Assembly (NCBI GenBank): GCA_963714325.1
Contig: CAVQOB010000006.1
Location: 1-64,000 of the forward strand
From: CAVQOB01 sp963714325
GTDB lineage: Bacteria > Pseudomonadota > Alphaproteobacteria > Rhizobiales > Hyphomicrobiaceae
Direction: 5' to 3'
DNA length: 64,000 nucleotides
The stretch's first letter is position 1, and every line of letters starts with the position of its first letter. Below, piece by piece: positions 46,809 to 55,377 of this stretch. The notes under the pieces are model-generated. The model saw only the letters and a list, made by a program, of their open reading frames with translations, searched no databases and was not told the DNA's origin. A program made the translations under genes and the position numbers.

Positions 46809-47849
46809 ATGGCTTTCAAACCGCGCGTCTTCTCCGGCATGCAGCCGACAGGCAATCTGCACCTCGGGAACTATCTGGGTGCACTGACGCGCTGGGTCGA
46901 GATGCAGGCGACGCACGATTGCATCTATTGCATCGTCGACATGCATTCGATCACTGCCTCCTGGATCGATCCGAAAGAACTGCGCCAGTCGATCCGCGAT
47001 GTCACAGCTGCCTATCTGGCCGCCGGTCTCGATCAAAAAACGTCGATCCTATTCAATCAAAGTCAGGTCCCTGAACACGCCGAACTCGCATGGATCTTCA
47101 ATTGCACAGCTCGGCTCGGTTGGCTCGATCGGATGACCCAATTCAAGGACAAAGCCGGCAAGGACAAGGAGCGTGCGTCGGTCGGCCTTTACGCGTATCC
47201 GGTGCTGATGGCCGCTGATATCCTTGTCTACCAGGCGACGCACGTGCCCGTCGGCGACGACCAGAAACAGCACCTGGAACTCGCCCGCGATATCGCCCAG
47301 AAATTCAACAACGATTATCGCCAATCGATCATTGAGGCCGGACATGCCGACGGTCAGTTCTTCCCACTCTGCGAACCCGTGATCATGGGGCCCGCAACAC
47401 GCGTCATGAGCTTGCGCGATGGCACCAAAAAGATGTCGAAATCCGATGTTTCGGATCTCAGTCGCATCAACATGACCGACGATGCCGACACGATTGCTAA
47501 GAAAATACAAAAAGCGAAAACCGATACGGAAGGCTTGCCGAGTGAGGAGGCTGGATTAAAGGCGCGCCCGGAGGCTGACAACCTGGTTGGCATCTATGCC
47601 GCGCTGATGAACGAATCAAAAGCCAAGGTCCTCAATCAATTTGGTGGGTCCCAGTTTTCGACCTTCAAAAAGGCCCTTGCCGAGCTTGCCGTTGCGAAAA
47701 TCTCCCCGGTCAATGCAGACATGCGCCGTTACCTCGCTGATCCAGCTGAAATCGACCGCATTCTCATTGATGGCGGGCAGCGAGCCCGCGCCGTCGCCCA
47801 GCCGACCATGCGCCAAGTCAAGGATATCGTCGGCTTTTTGCATGCCTGA
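46809..47849 (+). CDS. trpS: Tryptophanyl-tRNA synthetase
   Basis: Class I aminoacyl-tRNA synthetase, 346 aa. The start MAFKPRVFSGMQPTGNLHLG contains the HIGH-equivalent (TGNLHLGNYLGAL); the KMSKS motif is TKKMSKSDVSD. The segment VPVGDDQKQHLELARDIAQKF is also typical. The start at 46809 was chosen over an upstream in-frame codon by family alignment. It lies between murJ and the stress-protein gene, as usual in this class. Confidence 0.96.
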   Translation: MAFKPRVFSGMQPTGNLHLGNYLGALTRWVEMQATHDCIYCIVDMHSITASWIDPKELRQSIRDVTAAYLAAGLDQKTSILFNQSQVPEHAELAWIFNCTARLGWLDRMTQFKDKAGKDKERASVGLYAYPVLMAADILVYQATHVPVGDDQKQHLELARDIAQKFNNDYRQSIIEAGHADGQFFPLCEPVIMGPATRVMSLRDGTKKMSKSDVSDLSRINMTDDADTIAKKIQKAKTDTEGLPSEEAGLKARPEADNLVGIYAALMNESKAKVLNQFGGSQFSTFKKALAELAVAKISPVNADMRRYLADPAEIDRILIDGGQRARAVAQPTMRQVKDIVGFLHA

Positions 47850-47908
47850 CGGCATTCCCAGAGTGGCAAGCCCTTGTTCGATTGCCGCCGACATGCCAAT
47901 TTATCGCT

Positions 47909-48415
47909 ATGCCCACGACAAATATTCGACGTGCCTTTGAAGCAGGTCACCGCCGCAAGTTTCTCGTCATCGTCGATGAGAGCATTGAGGTCGAAGCAGC
48001 CCTGTATTATTCGGCCAGCCGTGCTCAACGCACCGGCGGAAAGATCGTGCTACTCTACGTCATTGAATCGGACAACCAGTTCTGGGGCGGCGTCCGCCAA
48101 GTGCAGCTCGATGAGGGGCACAACAAGGGCAAGGCGATGTTTCGCCTGTTCCGCCGCAAACTCAACAATGATGGTTTCGATGCCGTCGAGACCGATGAGG
48201 TCATCCGTGAGGGCAAACTCCATGAGCAGATCCTGGCGCAGATCGAGGAAGACGAGGATATAGCGATCCTGGTTCTTGGCGCTGCTGTCGATTCAAAAGG
48301 ACCTGGACCTTTGGTCTCGTCATTGGCTGCCGGCGCGACCGCCGGCCGGTTTCCGATCCCGATTACGATCGTCCCCGGCGATCTCACGCTCGAGGCCATC
48401 AAGGCATTGGCGTAA
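47909..48415 (+). CDS. Universal stress protein family (UspA-like)
   Basis: A 168-aa protein with the Usp fold: an initial strand RRKFLVIVDES, the helix EVEAALYYSASRAQRTGG and KIVLLYVIES. The later LVLGAAVDSKGPGPLVSSL replaces the classic nucleotide-binding GxxGxxxxxxxxxGS loop only in part. It is the usual neighbour between trpS and nfuA in alphaproteobacteria. Its role is not defined. Confidence 0.85.
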   Translation: MPTTNIRRAFEAGHRRKFLVIVDESIEVEAALYYSASRAQRTGGKIVLLYVIESDNQFWGGVRQVQLDEGHNKGKAMFRLFRRKLNNDGFDAVETDEVIREGKLHEQILAQIEEDEDIAILVLGAAVDSKGPGPLVSSLAAGATAGRFPIPITIVPGDLTLEAIKALA

Positions 48416-48475
48416 ACTCGACACCACTTGTTTAGCGCTCCAGCCCTTGCAATTGCACGTCTCTGGGCCTATTCC

Positions 48476-48490
48476 TTAGAATAATTCTAA
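48476..48490. promoter_or_regulatory. Putative Irr box (iron control element) before nfuA
   Basis: TTAGAATAATTCTAA is a perfect 7-1-7 palindrome matching TTAGAA-N3-TTCTAA, the form I recall for the alphaproteobacterial iron control element bound by Irr. It lies 55 bases before the nfuA ATG in an otherwise GC-rich region, as expected for iron regulation of an Fe-S assembly gene. Confidence 0.65.
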
Positions 48491-48545
48491 ACGCGTCTGA
48501 ACTTCTGGCCAGCTCGGCTGCCAGGCGCTGCGGGAAATCAGCACC

Positions 48546-49103
48546 ATGTTTATACAGACCGAAGCGACACCCAATCCGTCAACGCTGAAGTTCATTCCAG
48601 GCAAGGCCGTGCTCGGCGATGGAACTGCTGACTATCGCAGTCAGGACGAAGCCACGCTTTCACCCTTGGCAACGCGAATTTTCGGCGTCGATGGCGTCAA
48701 GGGTGTCTTCCTTGGTTCTGACTTTATCTCAGTCACCAAAGGTGACTCCGAATGGCAGCACATGAAGCCCGCTATCCTTGGTGCGATCATGGAGCACTAC
48801 ATGTCCGGCGCGCCGATCGTTGATGGCGGTGATTCCGGCGATGCCTTGGCACAGGGCGACTATGATCCAAAGGATGAGGAAACCGTCAAGACGATCAAGG
48901 AATTGCTCGAAACCCGTGTGCGCCCAGCCGTCGCCCATGATGGCGGCGATATCGTGTTTCATGGCTTCAAGGACGGCGTCGTTTCATTGCATATGCGCGG
49001 CGCGTGCGCCGGCTGCCCGTCTTCGACGGCGACATTGCGCGGCGGCATCGAAAACCTGTTGCGCCATTTCTGCCCGGAAGTGCAGGAAGTCCGCGCCGTC
49101 TAA
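48546..49103 (+). CDS. nfuA: NifU-like Fe-S cluster carrier (NfuA)
   Basis: A 185-aa protein with an N-terminal Nfu_N domain (MFIQTEATPNPSTLKFIPG, about 1-90) and a C-terminal NifU-like domain (about 108-180). The latter holds the cluster-binding CxxC in RGACAGCPSSTATLRGGIENLL, here as ACAGCPSSTATLRGG. It carries [4Fe-4S] clusters to target enzymes; miaB, an Fe-S enzyme, lies downstream. The upstream palindrome suggests iron control through Irr. Confidence 0.95.
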   Translation: MFIQTEATPNPSTLKFIPGKAVLGDGTADYRSQDEATLSPLATRIFGVDGVKGVFLGSDFISVTKGDSEWQHMKPAILGAIMEHYMSGAPIVDGGDSGDALAQGDYDPKDEETVKTIKELLETRVRPAVAHDGGDIVFHGFKDGVVSLHMRGACAGCPSSTATLRGGIENLLRHFCPEVQEVRAV

Positions 49104-49128
49104 TTCGTCCCACCAACATCGTGATCAA

Positions 49129-49158
49129 GCCCCGCTCAAAAAAATTGGGCGGGGATTT
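49129..49158 (+). terminator. Weak hairpin after nfuA
   Basis: GCCCCGC (49129-49135) and GCGGGG (49149-49154) can pair around an A-rich loop, followed by ATTT. It is a possible weak terminator between nfuA and the nitroreductase-like gene. Confidence 0.5.
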
Positions 49159-49188
49159 GCTTGAACGACCCGACATCCCGGAGCTGCA

Positions 49189-49779
49189 ATGAACACCAAA
49201 CTCGCCCCCCCAGTATTGGCTCAACTTTTCTTGGATGCTCGCAGCCATAACAAGTGGCAGGCGAAAGATGTCCCGGACGCAACATTGAACGAATTGGTTG
49301 ACCTGATGAAGATGGCGCCGACCAGCGCCAACTGCTCGCCGGCGCGGATCATTTTCATAAAGTCACCCAGGAGCAAGGAGCAATTGAAGGCCTTTTTGGC
49401 GCCGGGCAATGTCGAAAAGACCATGACCGCCCCCGTAACAGCGATCATTGGCCACGATCTGGAATTTTATAACCATCTCCCCCGATTATTCCCGCACGCA
49501 GACGCCAAGAGCTGGTTTGTTGGTAAGGACGAGCACATTCGAACCACGGCATTTCGCAATGGCTCGCTGCAGGGCGGATACTTCATGCTGGCGGCCCGCG
49601 CGCTTGGGCTGGATATCGGCGGAATGTCCGGCTTCGATAATGCAGGCTTGGATGCAGCATTTTTTGCCGGAACAGCCGTAAAATCGAACTTTCTTTGCAA
49701 TCTGGGCTATGGCGATGCGGACGGTTTGTTCCCGCGATCGCCGCGCTTTGTTTTCGACGAAATCGCAAAAATCGTCTAA
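49189..49779 (+). CDS. Malonic semialdehyde reductase / nitroreductase-family flavoprotein (RutE-like)
   Basis: FMN-dependent reductase of 196 aa. It shows APTSANCSPARIIFIKS (FMN phosphate site), SPGN-like APGNVEKTMTAPVTAII, HLPRLFPHADAKSWF, FRNGSLQGGYFMLAARALGLD and GGMSGFDNAGLDA, the RutE/malonic semialdehyde reductase pattern. No other rut genes are present, so the role in pyrimidine breakdown is not certain. It lies 10 bases upstream of tsaB. Confidence 0.87.
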   Translation: MNTKLAPPVLAQLFLDARSHNKWQAKDVPDATLNELVDLMKMAPTSANCSPARIIFIKSPRSKEQLKAFLAPGNVEKTMTAPVTAIIGHDLEFYNHLPRLFPHADAKSWFVGKDEHIRTTAFRNGSLQGGYFMLAARALGLDIGGMSGFDNAGLDAAFFAGTAVKSNFLCNLGYGDADGLFPRSPRFVFDEIAKIV

Positions 49780-49788
49780 ACAGGCCCA

Positions 49789-50493
49789 ATGAACGTCCTC
49801 GCTTTCGACACGTGTTTTGGTGCGGTTTCGGTCGCCGTTCGCTGGCGATCGGCGCGAGGCGAAATCATTCTGCGCGAGGCGTACGAGGAGCGCGAGACCG
49901 GCCATGCCGAACGCCTCCTGCCGATGATTGAAGACGTGATGCATGGGGCCGGGCTCCGCTTTTCGGATCTTGACCGGATCGCCGTCACGCTAGGACCGGG
50001 CTCCTTCACCGGCTTGCGCATCGGCATTGCCACCGCCCGCGCACTTTCACTTGCAGCAAGAATTCCAGTTGTCGGCATGACGTCTCTCGCGATTATGGCC
50101 GCGCGCGCCGATCACTTACTCGGCACCAAACGCGGCGGACGCCGTCTGACCGTTGCCGTAGACGCGAGGCGCGATCATCTCTACATTGAAACATTTGGTG
50201 AGAATGCTGGCGACTCCATTGCGGCCGCACGCTTGCTCACGCCGTCGATAGCCAAGCGGGAGCTTGGAAACGCACCTATTCTCGCTGTTGGCAGTGGGGC
50301 AAGGGCACTGACCCAAGGTGGTGCCCCTAGCGAAACTGTTAAATCATTGCTTCCAACGTTGCAACCACATGCCCGATTCCTGGCCATTCTCGCGCCAGTA
50401 TTGACGCCGCTCGTCGAAGTCATTCCGCTGTATCTGCGGGATGCTGACGCGAAGGTTCAGATCGGCGGCGCTTTGGCTAGGATGCAAACATGA
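49789..50493 (+). CDS. tsaB: tRNA threonylcarbamoyladenosine biosynthesis protein TsaB
   Basis: ASKHA-fold partner of TsaD in t6A37 modification, 234 aa. It begins MNVLAFDTCFGAVSVAVRW and has AERLLPMIEDVM and the motif ITLGPGSFTGLRIGIATARAL-like run, here VTLGPGSFTGLRIGIA. Length is normal. Its stop overlaps rimI by 4 bases. Confidence 0.94.
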   Translation: MNVLAFDTCFGAVSVAVRWRSARGEIILREAYEERETGHAERLLPMIEDVMHGAGLRFSDLDRIAVTLGPGSFTGLRIGIATARALSLAARIPVVGMTSLAIMAARADHLLGTKRGGRRLTVAVDARRDHLYIETFGENAGDSIAAARLLTPSIAKRELGNAPILAVGSGARALTQGGAPSETVKSLLPTLQPHARFLAILAPVLTPLVEVIPLYLRDADAKVQIGGALARMQT

Positions 50494-50966
50494 CGCAGAA
50501 AATCGATGCGACCCGCGTCAGCTTGCTGTGGGCTAATCCTGAGCACGCAGCTGAGATCGCCACATGCCACGCATCGCTGTTCGCAGAGCCGTGGGATACG
50601 GCCAGTTTCGAGAAGCTACTTGAAAATCCTGGATCAACGGCGTTTGTCGCACGACATGGCAACCCCCAACAAACGTTGGGCTTTGTCGTGGGTGTGCTGG
50701 CGGCGGACGAAGCCGAGATTCTGAGTATCGGTGTCACCAAGCCTTATCAACGCAATGGCGTTGCCCGGCGGCTGATCGATGCCTTGGCCAGAGCCGCACG
50801 GAATGCCGAAGCGAAGCGCCTTTTTCTGGACGTTGCTGATGATAATATTCCGGCACTGGTTCTCTATAGCCGCCTAGGCTTCAAGGAAGCCGGGCGCCGA
50901 AAAGCCTATTACCAGCGTCCCAACGGCCCCGCCGTTGATGCCCTGACACTGCAATTGGTCCTTTAG
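50490..50966 (+). CDS. rimI: Ribosomal-protein-alanine acetyltransferase RimI-like
   Basis: GNAT N-acetyltransferase of 158 aa. The acetyl-CoA site is in ILSIGVTKPYQRNGVARRLID, with LDVADDNIPALVLYSRLGFKEAGRRKAYY after it. Coupling to tsaB is conserved. It probably acetylates ribosomal protein S18; that target is inferred from the family and context. Confidence 0.9.
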   Translation: MTQKIDATRVSLLWANPEHAAEIATCHASLFAEPWDTASFEKLLENPGSTAFVARHGNPQQTLGFVVGVLAADEAEILSIGVTKPYQRNGVARRLIDALARAARNAEAKRLFLDVADDNIPALVLYSRLGFKEAGRRKAYYQRPNGPAVDALTLQLVL

Positions 50967-51206
50967 TGACGTTGTTCGGTCCCCTCAACGACACATCCTG
51001 TGGCGAAATGGCTTACAGGACGACGAATCGCACCCCAAGCCATTGACATTATGCTGCAGCGCAGCAAACATTTAACCACCTATTGACCATGACCACGCAA
51101 TAGCACGGCATTGAGACCCACGGATAACCAAGTCCGAACGGGATGATGGTTACCATCCGGCCTTGCTCATCCAGCCATTGGTCAGACTGTAAGTGGAGTG
51201 GCCATC
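50967..51206 (+). promoter_or_regulatory. Gap between rimI and miaB, where fur/mur is usually found
   Basis: 240 bases with no gene. A perfect -35 hexamer TTGACA lies at 51043-51048 without a convincing -10 (AAACAT at 17-base spacing). GGAG precedes the miaB ATG by 8 bases. Related genomes often place a Fur-family gene here; none is present. Confidence 0.5.
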
Positions 51207-52550
51207 ATGTCTTCGGCGAAGACGGTCTTCGTCAAAACGTTCGGTTGTCAGATGAACGTCTATGACTCGGAGCGCATTACCGAGGCATTGGCGACAAAGG
51301 GCTATGCCGAAACCACGATCATAGAGGACGCTGACCTCATCGTTCTCAACACTTGCCACATCCGTGAGAAGGCGTCCGAGAAGGTGTATTCGGATCTCGG
51401 CCGGCTGCGGCAAGTGAAGGCTGAACGCGCAACCGCCGGCAAAGAGACTTTGATCACCGTCGCCGGTTGCGTTGCGCAAGCCGAGGGCGAAGAAATCACC
51501 CGTCGTGTACCAGCCGTTGACCTCGTCATCGGCCCACAGAGCTACCACCATTTCACGGATTTGATCGATAAGGTTCGCACCACCCGCCGCAGCGTCGTTG
51601 AAACGACATTCAGTGACGATGACAAATTCCTACAACTGCCCGAGCGTTTGGGACAGCGTGCACCGGCAGCGTTCCTGACAGTGCAGGAAGGCTGCGACAA
51701 GTTCTGCACATTCTGCGTTGTACCCTATACGCGCGGCGCCGAATTCTCCCGTCCGGTCGCAAACGTCGAAGCTGAGGCGCGCCGTCTCGTATCCCTGGGC
51801 GTTCGGGAGGTCACGCTGCTCGGGCAGAACGTCAATGCCTATCATGGCATCGGTCTTGACGGAAAACCCTGCTCCCTCGCCGGCCTGATCAAGCAACTCT
51901 CACGCATCGATGGTCTCGAACGCCTGCGTTACATGACAAGCCATCCGCGTGACATGTCCGAAGAACTTATTGCTGTCCACGCAACCGAATCGAAGTTGAT
52001 GCCGTATTTGCACCTCCCCTTCCAGGCGGGTTCAGATCGTATCCTTGCGGCCATGAATCGTAAGCACCAAGCGCGGGATTATGTCGATCTCATCGGCAAG
52101 ATTCGAACCGCGCGGCCCGATATCGCGTTGTCGACGGATATCATTGTCGGATTTCCTGGTGAAACGGCGGCGGAGTTCGAGGCGACACTCGACATGGTTC
52201 GCCTTATCGGATTCGCCCAGGCCTATTCATTCAAGTACAGTGCGCGCCCTGGAACACCAGCGGCGACCATGGCCGACCAGGTTCCGGAGGATGTAAAGAA
52301 CGACCGCCTCCAAAGATTGCAGGCACTGCTGCTCAGCCAGCAGGCGTCCTTCAATGCCGATTGTGTGGGCAAAGTATTCCCAGTGCTTTTCGAAAAGACA
52401 GGACGCCAAGACGGCCAACTGATTGGTCGGTCGCCCTACTTGCAGGCTGTGCACGCAGAAGCCGATATCGCCATGCTCGGTCGCATCATCCCGGTTCATA
52501 TCGCGAGCGTTGGCCCGAATAGCTTGGCTGGTGTCGTCCGGACAGCATAG
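51207..52550 (+). CDS. miaB: tRNA-2-methylthio-N6-isopentenyladenosine methylthiotransferase
   Basis: Radical-SAM enzyme with two Fe-S clusters that adds the 2-methylthio group to i6A37, 447 aa. The auxiliary-cluster cysteines are in TFGCQMN, LNTCHIREKA and VAGCVAQ. The radical-SAM triad is in EGCDKFCTFCVVPYTRG. A C-terminal TRAM domain follows (about 380-445). The ATG at 51207 has GGAG eight bases upstream and is better than the GTG three codons earlier. Confidence 0.96.
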   Translation: MSSAKTVFVKTFGCQMNVYDSERITEALATKGYAETTIIEDADLIVLNTCHIREKASEKVYSDLGRLRQVKAERATAGKETLITVAGCVAQAEGEEITRRVPAVDLVIGPQSYHHFTDLIDKVRTTRRSVVETTFSDDDKFLQLPERLGQRAPAAFLTVQEGCDKFCTFCVVPYTRGAEFSRPVANVEAEARRLVSLGVREVTLLGQNVNAYHGIGLDGKPCSLAGLIKQLSRIDGLERLRYMTSHPRDMSEELIAVHATESKLMPYLHLPFQAGSDRILAAMNRKHQARDYVDLIGKIRTARPDIALSTDIIVGFPGETAAEFEATLDMVRLIGFAQAYSFKYSARPGTPAATMADQVPEDVKNDRLQRLQALLLSQQASFNADCVGKVFPVLFEKTGRQDGQLIGRSPYLQAVHAEADIAMLGRIIPVHIASVGPNSLAGVVRTA

Positions 52551-52654
52551 TACGACACGGGTGCGGTTCGCGTCGCAATTGCGCCAATGCCGTCCCTGGG
52601 ATAGGACTGTACCGACGACGGTTTCGGTGCAGAGACGATCAGCAACGGGAGGCC

Positions 52655-53683
52655 ATGAATTTGGCTGGTAATCGCGGACCTGAGACTTCGAAAACAACAA
52701 AGCCGGCGATCGATGGGGCCGGAAAAGCGCGTCTGACGGTGCCCTTCGAAGACAATCGCTATTTAACACATCTTCTTGGCGAACACGATGCGTATCTGGC
52801 ACTGATCGAGCAACGACTGGGCATCGACGCAAACGCCCACGGCAACGTCGTGACACTGTCTGGCGCACCAGCGGCCTGCGTCATGGCACGCAGTGTTCTT
52901 GAAGCCCTTTACGATCGCGCAAAACGAGGTCAGGACATTGCGTCTGGCGATGTTGACGGCCTTATTCGTCATGCGCTGTCACCGCCGGCAGGCGAAGGTA
53001 TGGCGCAGATCCGCACGCGCAAACGTGTTGTCGCGGGTCGAACAACCATGCAAAGCACCTATATCCGTGCCATGGAACGGACGGACCTTGTCTTTGGGAT
53101 CGGCCCTGCGGGAACCGGTAAAACATACCTTGCCGTCGCGGCCGCTGCCCAGGCACTGGAACGCAATCAAGTCGAACGGATCATTCTCTCTCGGCCTGCT
53201 GTCGAAGCCGGCGAACGGCTTGGATTTCTGCCTGGTGATATGAAAGAGAAGGTCGACCCGTATCTGCGCCCGCTCTACGATGCTCTCTATGATGTTTTAC
53301 CGCCAGAAAAAGTTGAACGCGACCTGACAGCGGGAGTGATTGAAATTGCCCCGCTCGCTTTCATGCGAGGCCGCACGCTGGCTAACGCGTTCGTTATTCT
53401 CGACGAGGCCCAGAACACAACTCACATGCAGATGAAGATGTTCCTGACGAGACTTGGCGAAGGCTCGAAGATGGTTGTCACGGGGGATCCAACCCAGATT
53501 GACTTGCCGCCCGGACAGAAGTCGGGCCTCATGGAAGCCGTCGGCCTTCTGGACGGCGTCAAGGGTATCGAAGCGGTGCGGTTCACAGGCGCTGACATCG
53601 TGCGCCGGGATCTGGTTGCCAAGATTGTTGCTGCCTACGAAAATGCGGCATCACAAGAGGCAAAGGCGATGCCCAGGCGATGA
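52655..53683 (+). CDS. phoH: PhoH-like ATPase
   Basis: Predicted RNA-associated ATPase, 342 aa. The N-terminal part (about 30-110) is KH/PIN-like. Walker A is GIGPAGTGKTYLAVAAA and Walker B is FVILDEAQNTTHMQMKMFLTRLG (seen as FVILDEAQNTT). It is coupled to ybeY by a 4-base overlap, the conserved order for endoribonuclease YbeY. Its exact role is not settled. Confidence 0.93.
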   Translation: MNLAGNRGPETSKTTKPAIDGAGKARLTVPFEDNRYLTHLLGEHDAYLALIEQRLGIDANAHGNVVTLSGAPAACVMARSVLEALYDRAKRGQDIASGDVDGLIRHALSPPAGEGMAQIRTRKRVVAGRTTMQSTYIRAMERTDLVFGIGPAGTGKTYLAVAAAAQALERNQVERIILSRPAVEAGERLGFLPGDMKEKVDPYLRPLYDALYDVLPPEKVERDLTAGVIEIAPLAFMRGRTLANAFVILDEAQNTTHMQMKMFLTRLGEGSKMVVTGDPTQIDLPPGQKSGLMEAVGLLDGVKGIEAVRFTGADIVRRDLVAKIVAAYENAASQEAKAMPRR

Positions 53684-54306
53684 CATCTGACTGCGACAGT
53701 TGGCGAACCGTCCGGCATCCGAGTGCCAATGCTCCGGCTCCCGAAACAATGAAGCAGCCTTCTTCATTGCTGACCATTGATGTGGTGCATCAAGCAGCTG
53801 ATTGGTCGACAATCGAAAACGTCGAAGCCATGATCGTTGCCTGCGCCGAAGCAATCGCGACATCGACAGCGTGGCCCTTCGACGAACCGGCTTCGGCAAC
53901 CGTCGCCTTAAGTTCAAACGCAGAAGTTCGAAAGCTCAACAAGGCTTGGCGCAGCCAGGACAAGGCGACCAATGTTCTGTCATTTCCGACGCCGCCGGGT
54001 ACGCGAGCGGAAGCGGCGCTGTACTTGGGTGATGTGATTCTTGCCGCAGAAACGCTTGCCGTGGAAGCCCGTGATCTTGGCATACCGATGGCCGACCACT
54101 TTCGGCATCTTGTCGTTCATGGCATTTTGCATCTCTTGGCATTTGATCATCAAGCCGATGCCGAAGCGGAAGTGATGGAGCGCGCAGAAGTCACCATCCT
54201 GGCAGCACTTGGCGTTGCCAATCCCTATTTGGATCCTGTCCCCTCAGGCCACAGAATTGACCAAGCCGTTCCCCCAAAGCTCGCTCTTCGCGAAGAGAAA
54301 GCATAG
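53680..54306 (+). CDS. ybeY: Endoribonuclease YbeY (rRNA maturation factor)
   Basis: Zinc-dependent enzyme for 16S rRNA 3' maturation and ribosome quality control, up to 208 aa. The zinc motif H-x3-H-x5-H is HLVVHGILHLLAFDH, preceded by WRSQDKATNVLSFP and LGDVILA. The ATG overlapping phoH gives about 23 extra N-terminal residues; a later ATG (MKQPSS, at 53749) is an alternative start. The C-terminal tail is longer than in E. coli. Confidence 0.94.
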   Translation: MTSDCDSWRTVRHPSANAPAPETMKQPSSLLTIDVVHQAADWSTIENVEAMIVACAEAIATSTAWPFDEPASATVALSSNAEVRKLNKAWRSQDKATNVLSFPTPPGTRAEAALYLGDVILAAETLAVEARDLGIPMADHFRHLVVHGILHLLAFDHQADAEAEVMERAEVTILAALGVANPYLDPVPSGHRIDQAVPPKLALREEKA

Positions 54307-54312
54307 CGCATC

Positions 54313-55377
54313 ATGTCCCTGTCCAACGCGGATCGGCCAAACAGCAAATCGCCTCCCAACGAACAGAAGGAGACTGCGAAGGATCAGTCCTCGGCTAGCG
54401 GTGGTTGGTTGCAGGTCTTGCGATCACGACTGGGCTTGCCGGGTGGGCAGTCTCTTCGGGAGTTGCTTGAGTACGCGCTTAAAGGTACCGGTGATGCTGC
54501 TGCATTCTCCGCTGAAGAACGAGAAATGTTGTTGCGCATCCTTCGGTTTGAGGCGCTTCGCGTCGTCGACGTGATGGTCCCGCGCGCCGACATTATCGCC
54601 GTCGATGAAGATGAACCGATGCGCGAACTACTCAAGATGTTCGATCAGGCTGGCGTTTCACGTCTGCCGCTGTTCCGGGAAACGCTCGATGACCCGCGCG
54701 GCATGGTTCATATCAAGGACTTGATGCGCTGGGTCATGGGTGATGCTCTTGGCCGCCCCGCGAATGAAGGCCATGTCGCAGCCTCGGCATCACGAGCGAG
54801 TGCAATCGTGCCAACGTCCTCAGTTTCAAAAGACAAGTCGCAGGATGCCGAATTTGATTTGGGACGCGTCGAACTTTCGCGCTCCATTGCATCGACTAAA
54901 CTCAAACGCCCCGTCCTCTACGTGCCGCCATCGATGCCGACCATGAACTTGCTCATTCGCATGCAGTCCACCCGCATTCACATGGCACTTGTTGTTGACG
55001 AATACGGCGGGACCGATGGCTTGATTACCATCGAAGACCTCGTTGAGCAGATTGTCGGTGATATCGAGGACGAGCATGACGAGGCGGAAGTCGCGCATAT
55101 CGTCAACGATCCGAAGCTTGGCCTGCTGGCCGCAGCTCGTACTCCTGTCAAGGAACTCGAAGAGCATCTCGGAATCAAGCTGCTGACGCATGAAGAGGAA
55201 ACTGATATCGATACGCTGGGTGGGTTAGTTTTCCAGATCGTCGGCCGCGTACCAACGCGCGGCGAGCTCTTGCGACACAGTTCCGGTATCGAGTTTGAAA
55301 TCCTCGACGCCGATGCGCGACGCGTCAAGAAACTCAAAATCCATATCCCGGCCAACAAGGTTTCTCTCGGCGCGTGA
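54313..55377 (+). CDS. CBS-domain hemolysin/CorC family protein
   Basis: A 354-aa cytosolic protein with a CBS pair (about 95-245, VMVPRADIIAVDEDEPMRELL and MALVVDEYGGTDGLITIEDL) and a CorC_HlyC transporter-associated domain (about 265-345). It lacks the DUF21 membrane part, as in CorC. Magnesium/cobalt homeostasis is the usual assignment, but the actual ligand is unknown. It lies between ybeY and lnt as in many proteobacteria. Confidence 0.9.
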   Translation: MSLSNADRPNSKSPPNEQKETAKDQSSASGGWLQVLRSRLGLPGGQSLRELLEYALKGTGDAAAFSAEEREMLLRILRFEALRVVDVMVPRADIIAVDEDEPMRELLKMFDQAGVSRLPLFRETLDDPRGMVHIKDLMRWVMGDALGRPANEGHVAASASRASAIVPTSSVSKDKSQDAEFDLGRVELSRSIASTKLKRPVLYVPPSMPTMNLLIRMQSTRIHMALVVDEYGGTDGLITIEDLVEQIVGDIEDEHDEAEVAHIVNDPKLGLLAAARTPVKELEEHLGIKLLTHEEETDIDTLGGLVFQIVGRVPTRGELLRHSSGIEFEILDADARRVKKLKIHIPANKVSLGA

